12,613 nt of DNA from Pseudomonadota bacterium. GTDB lineage: Bacteria > Pseudomonadota > Gammaproteobacteria > Xanthomonadales > Xanthomonadaceae. The position numbers and the translations under genes are program-made. Below are positions 7,241 to 12,613 of the stretch, one piece after another. Below the pieces are notes generated by a model. The model saw nothing but the letters and a program-made list of their open reading frames with translations. It was not told the DNA's origin and did no database searches. The stretch spans positions 1 to 12,613 of the forward strand of contig JAEXBT010000143.1 of NCBI GenBank assembly GCA_023393895.1. Direction: 5' to 3'. Within the stretch, counting starts at the first letter, position 1, and each line of letters begins with the position of its first letter.

Positions 7241-7282
7241 CATATCCCGCTCATGCGGCACTGCCGCACGGAACCCCACGCC

Positions 7283-9772
7283 ATGTCCAAGCACCTCGTC
7301 ATCGTCGAATCGCCCGCCAAGGCCAAGACGATCAACAAATACCTCGGCAAGGATTTCCACGTCCTCGCCAGCTACGGCCATGTGCGCGACCTGGTGCCGA
7401 AGGAAGGCGCGGTCGATCCCGACGCCGGCTTCGCGATGCGCTACGACCTGATCGAGAAGAACGAGAAGCACGTGGCGGCGATCGCCAAGGCGGCGAAGTC
7501 GGCGGACGACATCTTCCTCGCCACCGACCCGGACCGCGAGGGCGAGGCGATCAGCTGGCACATCGCCGAGATCCTGAAGGAAAAGAAGCTGCTCAAGGAC
7601 AAGGACCTGCATCGGGTGGTGTTCACCGAGATCACCCCGCGCGCGATCCGGGAGGCGATGGCCGCACCGCGCTCGATCTCGACCGATCTGGTAGATGCGC
7701 AGCAGGCGCGCCGCGCGCTGGATTACCTGGTCGGCTTCAACCTGTCGCCGGTGCTCTGGCGCAAGGTGCAGCGCGGGCTGTCCGCCGGCCGCGTGCAGTC
7801 GCCGGCGCTGCGGATGATCGTCGAGCGCGAGGAGGAGATCGAGGCGTTCAAGGCGCGCGAGTACTGGACCATCGAGGCCGAGTGCGCCCATCCCTCGCAG
7901 GCGTTCGGGGCCAAGCTGGTGAAACTCGACGGCAAGAAGTTCGAGCAGTTCACCATCACCGATGGCGAGACGGCGGAAGCCGCACGTGATCGCATCGCGA
8001 AGGCCGCAGGTGGCCGCCTGCATGTCACCGATGTCGCCAGCAAGGAGCGCAAGCGCCGACCGTCGCCGCCGTTCACCACGTCCACCTTGCAGCAGGAAGC
8101 CGCGCGCAAGCTCGGCTTCACCACCCGCAAGACTATGCAGGTGGCGCAGAAGCTGTACGAAGGCGTGACCATCGGCGAGGAAGGCACGGTCGGCCTGATC
8201 AGCTACATGCGTACCGATTCGGTCAGCCTGTCGCAGGACGCGCTGGGCGAGATCCGCGACGTGATCGCGCGCGACTTCGGCACCAATTCGCTGCCGGACA
8301 AGCCGAATTTCTACCAGACCAAGTCGAAGAACGCGCAGGAGGCGCACGAGGCCATTCGCCCCACTTCCGCGTTGCGCACGCCGTCGCAGGTGGCCAAGTA
8401 CCTGAGCGACGACGAGCGCCGCCTCTACGACCTGGTGTGGAAGCGCGCGGTCGCTTCGCAGATGATCCCGGCCACGCTCAACACCGTCAGCGTGGAGCTG
8501 GCCGCCGGCAACGAGCACAGCTTCCGTGCCTCCGGCACCACCGTGGTCGTGCCCGGCTTCCTCGCCGTGTACGAGGAAGGCAAGGACACGAAGAGCGCGG
8601 AGGACGACGACGAAGGCCGCAAGCTGCCGCCGATGAAGCCCGGCGACAACGTGCCACTGGACCGCATCCATGCCGACCAGCACTTCACCCAGCCGCCGCC
8701 ACGCTATACCGAGGCATCGCTGGTGAAGGCGCTGGAGGAATACGGCATCGGCCGGCCTTCGACATATGCCTCGATCATCGCCACCCTGCTCTTCCGCAAG
8801 TACGCCGAGCTGGAAGGGCGCGCCTTCCGTCCCACCGACGTCGGTCGCGCGGTCTCCAAGTTCCTGTCCTCCCACTTCACCCAGTACGTGGACTACGACT
8901 TCACCGCGAGGATGGAGGACGAGCTCGATGCGGTGAGCCGCGGCGAGGAGGACTGGGTGCCGCTGATGGAGAAGTTCTGGGGCCCGTTCAAGGCGCTGGT
9001 CGAGGACAAGACCGAGAGCCTGGACCGCACCGACGCCGGCAGCGCACGCGTGCTCGGCACTGACCCGGCCAGCGGCAAGGAGATCAGCGCGCGCATCGGC
9101 CGCTACGGGCCGATGGTGCAGATCGGCACGGTCGACGACGAGGAGAAGCCGAAGTTCGCCTCCCTGCAGCCGGGCCAGAGCATCTACTCGATCTCGCTGG
9201 AGCAGGCGCTGAAGCTGTTCGACATGCCGCGCACGCTGGGTGAATCCAACGGCGAGGCGGTGAGCGTGGGCATCGGTCGCTTCGGCCCGTTCGCCAAGCG
9301 CGGCAGCACCTACGCCTCGCTGAAGAAGGAGGACGATCCGTACGCCATCGACCTCGACCGCGCGGTCTTCCTCATCGAGGAGAAGGAAGAGATCGCGCGC
9401 AACCGCATCATCCAGCAGTGGGACGGGTCCGATGTGCAGGTGCTCAACGGCCGCTTCGGCCCGTACCTCTCGGACGGCACGCTGAACGGCAAGATCCCCA
9501 AGGACCGCGATCCCAAGTCATTGACGCTTGAGGAAGCCACCCGGATGCTGGCCGAAACCGGCAAGCCGGTGCGCAAGGGCTGGGGCAAGAAGGCGGCGAA
9601 GAAGGCGGTGGCGAAGAAAGCGCCAGTCAAGAAGGCCGCGGGGAAGAAAGCCGCCACGAAGAAGGCGGTCAAGAGGGTGGCCAAGAAAGCCGCGAAGAAG
9701 ACCGTGGCGAAGAAGGCCACAAAGCGGATGACCAAGGCCACGGAAGCCAGCGGCGACGACGCGCCGTTCTGA
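7283..9772 (+). CDS. topA: DNA topoisomerase I (type IA)
   Basis: TopA relaxes negatively supercoiled DNA by a single-strand break with a 5'-phosphotyrosine intermediate. The 829-residue protein has an N-terminal Toprim domain (HLVIVESPAKAKT with E9; TDPDREGEA with D82, D84 and E86). The catalytic core has Y308 and R310 in GLISYMRTDS. C-terminal repeats with the pattern GR(Y/F)GP follow (in RIGRYGPMVQIG, IGRFGPFAKRG and NGRFGPYLSDG). From about 763 to 824 the tail is made of lysine/alanine repeats. C201 is the only cysteine, so the C4 zinc fingers of the E. coli enzyme are absent. The ATG at 7283 was chosen over one at 7253 because the protein then starts MSKHLVIVES, placing the catalytic glutamate at residue 9 as in E. 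coli. Only GGAA is visible as a ribosome binding site. tsaC follows after 10 bases. Confidence 0.98.
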   Translation: MSKHLVIVESPAKAKTINKYLGKDFHVLASYGHVRDLVPKEGAVDPDAGFAMRYDLIEKNEKHVAAIAKAAKSADDIFLATDPDREGEAISWHIAEILKEKKLLKDKDLHRVVFTEITPRAIREAMAAPRSISTDLVDAQQARRALDYLVGFNLSPVLWRKVQRGLSAGRVQSPALRMIVEREEEIEAFKAREYWTIEAECAHPSQAFGAKLVKLDGKKFEQFTITDGETAEAARDRIAKAAGGRLHVTDVASKERKRRPSPPFTTSTLQQEAARKLGFTTRKTMQVAQKLYEGVTIGEEGTVGLISYMRTDSVSLSQDALGEIRDVIARDFGTNSLPDKPNFYQTKSKNAQEAHEAIRPTSALRTPSQVAKYLSDDERRLYDLVWKRAVASQMIPATLNTVSVELAAGNEHSFRASGTTVVVPGFLAVYEEGKDTKSAEDDDEGRKLPPMKPGDNVPLDRIHADQHFTQPPPRYTEASLVKALEEYGIGRPSTYASIIATLLFRKYAELEGRAFRPTDVGRAVSKFLSSHFTQYVDYDFTARMEDELDAVSRGEEDWVPLMEKFWGPFKALVEDKTESLDRTDAGSARVLGTDPASGKEISARIGRYGPMVQIGTVDDEEKPKFASLQPGQSIYSISLEQALKLFDMPRTLGESNGEAVSVGIGRFGPFAKRGSTYASLKKEDDPYAIDLDRAVFLIEEKEEIARNRIIQQWDGSDVQVLNGRFGPYLSDGTLNGKIPKDRDPKSLTLEEATRMLAETGKPVRKGWGKKAAKKAVAKKAPVKKAAGKKAATKKAVKRVAKKAAKKTVAKKATKRMTKATEASGDDAPF
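9572..9753 (+). repeat. Lysine/alanine codon repeat region encoding the topA tail
   Basis: The stretch consists of degenerate AAG/AAA and GCG/GCC codon repeats (units such as AAGAAGGC and GCGAAGAA), encoding about 60 residues dominated by K and A. It is inside topA and in frame. Such tracts can change length by slippage or unequal recombination. Known lysine-repeat tails on other bacterial TopA proteins, for example in mycobacteria, bind DNA and raise processivity. Confidence 0.7.
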
Positions 9773-9782
9773 GGCCCTCGCC

Positions 9783-10343
9783 GTGTCGTCTCTTGATGCC
9801 GATGCCGCCGCCCGAATCCTTCGCCAAGGCGGTGTCATCGCCTACCCGACCGAGGGCGTCTGGGGCCTGGGCTGCGCCCCCCGCGACGAGACGGCGGTCA
9901 TGCGCCTGCTCGCGATCAAGCAGCGCGAGGTGGCGAAGGGGCTGATCCTGATCGCCGGCGATGAAGCGCAGCTCAGCGGCTACGTGGATATGTCAGCACT
10001 GGGTGCCACACGGCTGGCAGCCGTGCGCGCCAGTTGGCCGGGGCCGCACACGTGGGTCGTTCCGGCATCAGCCGATGCGCCGCGCTGGATCACTGGCGCG
10101 CACGCCGGCATCGCCGTGCGCGTGAGCGCCCATCCCGCGGTAGTCGCATTGTGCGCCGTGTTCGGCGGCGCCCTGATCTCCACCAGCGCCAATCTCGCCG
10201 GGATGCCCGCGGCGGCCAGCCGCGACACGCTGGACCCGGTGCTGCTGGCGCGGATCGATGGCGTACTGGACGGCGAAACCGGCGGGCGCAGCGCACCGAG
10301 CGTGATTCGCGATGCCCGAAGCGGACGCGTCCTGCGCGGATGA
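9783..10343 (+). CDS. tsaC: Threonylcarbamoyl-AMP synthase TsaC (YrdC/Sua5 family)
   Basis: TsaC makes threonylcarbamoyl-AMP from threonine, bicarbonate and ATP, the first step of the universal t6A37 modification of ANN-decoding tRNAs. The 186-residue protein matches the short YrdC-only form. Motifs seen are IAYPTEGVWGLG (19-30), the KxR motif K46-Q-R48 followed by K52 (usual nucleotide-site residues), ALISTSANLAG (130-140) and the C-terminal SAPSVIRD. It starts with GTG at 9783, 10 bases after the topA stop. GAGG overlapping that stop (9771-9774) is a good ribosome binding site at 8 bases spacing. This implies a topA-tsaC transcript with coupled translation. Nothing looks broken. Confidence 0.96.
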   Translation: MSSLDADAAARILRQGGVIAYPTEGVWGLGCAPRDETAVMRLLAIKQREVAKGLILIAGDEAQLSGYVDMSALGATRLAAVRASWPGPHTWVVPASADAPRWITGAHAGIAVRVSAHPAVVALCAVFGGALISTSANLAGMPAAASRDTLDPVLLARIDGVLDGETGGRSAPSVIRDARSGRVLRG

Positions 10344-10467
10344 AACCGGCTTCGCGAAGCTGGGAAGCCCATGCAACTGCACACGACCGGCGAACAGCGG
10401 CCTGAACGCTCGACAACATCCACCCCTTGTTCATGTGCTGCGGGCGCGCCCGTCGCATCATCGACCC
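10344..10467. other. Intergenic gap between tsaC and the DUF4124-like pair
   Basis: The gap of 124 bases holds a short palindrome GCTTCGCGAAGC (10349-10360) just after the tsaC stop, which has no T run. No convincing promoter or ribosome binding site could be found before the ATG at 10468. The frame of the next gene is open through the gap, but the residues it would encode look non-coding in character. Confidence 0.4.
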
Positions 10468-11196
10468 ATGTCTCGTGGATGGCTACCCGCACTGCCCCTG
10501 ATCGCCCTGCTGCTGGGGTTCGGCACTGAGGTGGGCGCCGATGACGTGACCATCTACCGCTGCACCGATGCCACGGGCAAGCTGACCCTGCGCGATTCGC
10601 CTTGCAAGCGCGGCGAGAAGCAGCAGACCCAGAGCATGTTGCGCCCGCGCGACGGCAAGCCGACCGCGACCGCAATGCCCACACCGCCTGCCGCGTCGGC
10701 AAGCACGGCAACCGGACCCGTGCGTTACGTCCTGCAGACGCAAGCGCAGCCGCTGTACCAATGCGTGGCGCCCGATGGGCGCAGCTACCTCAGCGAGTCG
10801 CCGCGCGGCCAGGCCCGCTGGACGCCGGGCTGGCAGGGAATCCTGACTCCCCCGGTGTATCCCCCGGTGCGGCCGGCATACCTGCGGGGCGCTTACGCGG
10901 GCAGCCTGCAATACCGGGATCGCCACAGCAGCCTGCGCATCGGCGGCGGGCGCGACTACATCGCCGGCGCGCCGGTGCTCAACCCCGGCTATCCCACCCC
11001 ACCGCTGTACACGCAGGGCGCCTGGATGGAGGACGCGTGCGCACCATTGGGCCGAGGGGAAATGTGCGAGGTGATGTCCGACCGTCGCCACGAGATCCGC
11101 CGGCGCTACGTGCAGGCGATGCCCAGCGAGCGGACGCAGCTGGACCGCGAATCGGCTAACCTCGACGCCCGTTTGCGCGAGGAATGTGGCCTGTGA
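10468..11196 (+). CDS. Secreted protein with two DUF4124-like modules (first of a tandem pair)
   Basis: A 242-residue protein with a signal peptide (about 1-24, LPLIALLLGF core, cleavage near VGA). After it come two short modules. The first is IYRCTDATGKLTLRDSPC (29-46). The second is LYQCVAPDGRSYLSESPRG (96-114). Both match the DUF4124 pattern of a tyrosine and turn glycine followed by a short strand, here with a cysteine in place of the usual residue after Y. A proline/tyrosine-rich middle follows. The C-terminal region is charged and helical, with cysteines at 191, 200 and 240. Six cysteines in an exported protein suggest disulphides. The ATG at 10468 is chosen because it gives the signal peptide; no clear ribosome binding site is seen, and GTG 10435 is in frame. 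The stop overlaps the start of its paralogue. Function unknown; probably periplasmic. Confidence 0.8.
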   Translation: MSRGWLPALPLIALLLGFGTEVGADDVTIYRCTDATGKLTLRDSPCKRGEKQQTQSMLRPRDGKPTATAMPTPPAASASTATGPVRYVLQTQAQPLYQCVAPDGRSYLSESPRGQARWTPGWQGILTPPVYPPVRPAYLRGAYAGSLQYRDRHSSLRIGGGRDYIAGAPVLNPGYPTPPLYTQGAWMEDACAPLGRGEMCEVMSDRRHEIRRRYVQAMPSERTQLDRESANLDARLREECGL

Positions 11197-11852
11197 TGTC
11201 GCGACATCGTCCCCTGCTCCTGCTCAGCGTCGTGATGGCACTGCTCGCGCTGCCGTCACTGGCGCAGCGCGCGCCCGGTAGCGGGCAGGTGGTGATCTAT
11301 CGGTGCACCGACGCCGCGGGCAACGTCACCCTGCAGAACGGCGTGCGCTGTCCCAAGGGCCAGAAGCAGCAGGCCCGCGTACTGCAGGCGCCCAGCGCGC
11401 CGGCGCCCGCCCCTGCGGTGGTAGCGCCGCCGCCAGCGCCCCTGGCACCTGCGACGCCTTCCATGCCCGGGAGCCCCACGCCCGCCCTCATCGGCAACCC
11501 GGACGCCGCGCCGGACATCCTGCCGCCTCCCCCGCTGTATCGCTGCCATGCCTACACCGGCAACAGCTACCTGTCCGAGGACGGGGCGCCAAAGGATCGC
11601 TGCGTCGAACTGCAGGTCAGCGACATCGCCGGCAGCCAGAACCGCAGCGGTGCCCAGGCCTGCGAAGTCCAGCAGGACCGTTGCGAACGCATCCCCGACG
11701 AGCAGTTGTGCGAGGCCTGGACCCAGTACGACAGGCAGGCGGAGTCACTGGTTGCACTCGACAACCCCGAGATTTCGGCGCGTGCCAACGCACTCCACGC
11801 ACGCACGCAGCGGGTGATGACGCGAACCAGCTGCGCCACGCCCGGCCCCTGA
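11196..11852 (+). CDS. Secreted DUF4124-like protein (second of the tandem pair)
   Basis: A 218-residue paralogue of the preceding protein. Its signal peptide (about 1-23, LLLLSVVMALLALPSLA) is followed by a first module VVIYRCTDAAGNVTLQNG (32-49) and KGQKQQ. A proline/alanine linker (64-112) comes next, then a second module LYRCHAYTGNSYLSEDG (114-130). The C-terminal part is rich in cysteine (C136, C156, C163, C172, C213). All eight cysteines (also C37, C52, C117) lie after the signal peptide, an even number fitting disulphide pairing. Its ATG shares one base with the upstream TGA, so translation is probably coupled. GAGGA is 12 bases upstream, rather far, and GTG 11193 is an alternative start. 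Linker and C-terminus have diverged strongly from the first copy. Function unknown. Confidence 0.8.
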   Translation: MSRHRPLLLLSVVMALLALPSLAQRAPGSGQVVIYRCTDAAGNVTLQNGVRCPKGQKQQARVLQAPSAPAPAPAVVAPPPAPLAPATPSMPGSPTPALIGNPDAAPDILPPPPLYRCHAYTGNSYLSEDGAPKDRCVELQVSDIAGSQNRSGAQACEVQQDRCERIPDEQLCEAWTQYDRQAESLVALDNPEISARANALHARTQRVMTRTSCATPGP

Positions 11853-11924
11853 ATCCGTATTGCGTCACTGCACGGCAACGCGGACCCGGGCATGATGGCG
11901 GCATCTTTCCCGAGGGAGTGCAGC

Positions 11925-12314
11925 ATGAAGGGCTACGTTGACGACATCGAAAAGGCCACCGAGGACAACACCGATTACCGCCGCGTGGTCTACACCGGCA
12001 AGCACCTGCAGCTGGTGTTGATGACCCTGCAGGCCGGCGAGGAGATCGGCGAGGAGGTGCACGACGGCCACGACCAGTTCTTCCGCTTCGAGGAAGGCGA
12101 CGGCGAAGTGGTGATCGATGGTGTCCGCCACACCGTCAAGGGGGATTTCGGCGTCATCGTGCCCGCCGGCGCGCGCCACAACGTGATCAACACAGGTACC
12201 GGGCCGCTCAAGCTCTACACGCTGTACGGCCCGCCGGAGCACCGCGACGGCGTCCTACAGCCGACCAAGGCCGACGAGCGCGAAGAACACTTCGACGGCA
12301 AGACCAGCGAGTGA
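11925..12314 (+). CDS. Small cupin-domain protein
   Basis: A 129-residue single-domain cupin. Motif 1 is GEEIGEEVHDGHDQFFRFEEG (key part EEVHDGHDQFFRFEEG, about 43-59). Motif 2 is VPAGARHNVINTG (79-91). Likely metal ligands are H47, H50 or D51, Q52 and H85. The C-terminus KLYTLYGPPEHRDG is typical of a widespread uncharacterised cupin family. The ATG at 11925 is preceded by GAGGG at 8 bases spacing. An ATG 33 bases earlier is in frame, but it would add residues unlike the family start MKGYVDDIEKAT. It stands alone, 72 bases after the DUF4124-like pair and before a strong terminator. Cytoplasmic, with no signal peptide. Substrate unknown. Confidence 0.9.
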   Translation: MKGYVDDIEKATEDNTDYRRVVYTGKHLQLVLMTLQAGEEIGEEVHDGHDQFFRFEEGDGEVVIDGVRHTVKGDFGVIVPAGARHNVINTGTGPLKLYTLYGPPEHRDGVLQPTKADEREEHFDGKTSE

Positions 12315-12350
12315 ACGCAACCGCAGTTGTTTGCTGATACCTGCAAAGAG

Positions 12351-12373
12351 AAAGGCGGCTTGCAGCCGCCTTT
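12351..12373. terminator. Bidirectional terminator between the cupin and the autotransporter gene
   Basis: A perfect 10-bp stem (AAAGGCGGCT / AGCCGCCTTT) with a TGC loop carries A residues on the left and T residues on the right, so it can work on both strands. It lies 36 bases after the cupin stop and 24 bases beyond the stop of the convergent gene, the expected place for a shared terminator. Confidence 0.85.
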
Positions 12374-12397
12374 CCCATGGGGTCGAAGCGAGACCGG

Positions 12398-12613
12398 TTA
12401 CCAGCCCATGCCGAAACCCACGCCGCCCGAGGTCTCGTCGCCGCTGAACGAGCCACCGATGGTCACCGTCGCGCGTTCACCGATCGCACGCTGGTAGCCC
12501 ACGGCCAGCGCGGTCTTGCCGCCCTGGATCCCCAGACCCGCGCCGAGCCGGTTGGGGGTGCGGATGCCCGCCGTGCTGGCGGTCATCGTTGCCATCGCCG
12601 AGCCCATCGCGCC
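12398..12613 (-). CDS. C-terminal end of a YadA-type trimeric autotransporter, 5' part outside the window
   Basis: The last 71 residues of a protein that enters from the right edge. The sequence runs GAMGSAMATMTAS, then NRLGAGLGIQGGKTALAVGYQ, then RATVTIGGSFSGD, and ends GGVGFGMGW. This matches the YadA anchor domain: a short helix (AMA repeats) followed by four amphipathic beta strands, each with alternating hydrophobic residues, ending in an aromatic residue as outer-membrane beta-barrels do. In the family three chains form one 12-stranded barrel through which the adhesin passenger is displayed on the surface. An ATG at 12607 is not a start, because the frame is open to the edge. Passenger type and total length cannot be seen. 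It converges on the cupin, sharing a terminator. Confidence 0.85.
   Translation of the reverse strand, partial: GAMGSAMATMTASTAGIRTPNRLGAGLGIQGGKTALAVGYQRAIGERATVTIGGSFSGDETSGGVGFGMGW

Noticed and set aside
7190..8875. A 561-codon minus-strand frame opposite the first part of topA.
   Set aside because: Same reasoning: antisense of a strongly conserved topoisomerase, with no recognisable motif or ribosome binding site.
9572..9753. The repeated AAGAAGGC-like units as a CRISPR or other non-coding tandem array.
   Set aside because: The units are degenerate, stay in the topA frame and encode a continuous K/A tail; there are no spacers.
1..12613. Search for tRNA, rRNA, CRISPR arrays, insertion sequence ends, integrases or attachment sites.
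   Set aside because: No cloverleaf-like segment, regular repeat-spacer pattern, transposase or integrase motif was found, and base composition looks even across the window.

Overview
The window is GC-rich, gene-dense bacterial chromosome with short intergenic gaps and strong third-position GC, which also produces many long meaningless antisense frames. Gene order and protein types point to a gammaproteobacterium of the Xanthomonadaceae/Lysobacteraceae group (Lysobacter, Luteimonas, Xanthomonas and relatives). The main markers are rsmB-fmt-def divergent from a LysM/TsaP gene, then dprA-smg, topA and tsaC. This placement is inference from family knowledge; no database was searched.

Left part (1-2395, minus strand): a translation-maturation operon read def -> fmt -> rsmB. 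It contains peptide deformylase, methionyl-tRNA formyltransferase, and the first 304 residues of the 16S rRNA m5C967 methyltransferase, which runs off the left edge. A 135-bp divergent intergenic region separates it from tsaP, the LysM protein that in other bacteria anchors the type IV pilus secretin to peptidoglycan. tsaP ends at a clear stem-loop (3725-3748). It is followed by dprA (transformation DNA-processing protein) and smg (DUF494).

Middle part (5501-7147): two adjacent genes, each starting with a GYF_2 (DUF4339) domain, sit between smg and topA. The first joins the GYF_2 domain to a type IV pilin-like helix and a pilin-like C-terminal cysteine loop. It lacks the prepilin cleavage glycine and Glu5, and its start codon is separated from the rest of the frame by one extra base in a C6 run. 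The second joins GYF_2 to an RDD membrane domain. This pair is the most unusual part of the window. It would place a GYF_2 domain in the cytoplasm and a pilin-like fold in the periplasm on one non-cleaved membrane protein.

Right part (7148-12613): a strong stem-loop, then topA (type IA topoisomerase with a lysine/alanine-rich tail and no zinc fingers), closely followed by tsaC (tRNA t6A synthesis). Next come two tandem, translationally coupled secreted cysteine-containing paralogues, each with two DUF4124-like modules, and a small cupin. A bidirectional terminator separates the cupin from the C-terminal end of a convergent YadA-type trimeric autotransporter. No tRNA, rRNA, CRISPR, insertion sequence or phage feature was seen. 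No gap between genes exceeds about 140 bases.
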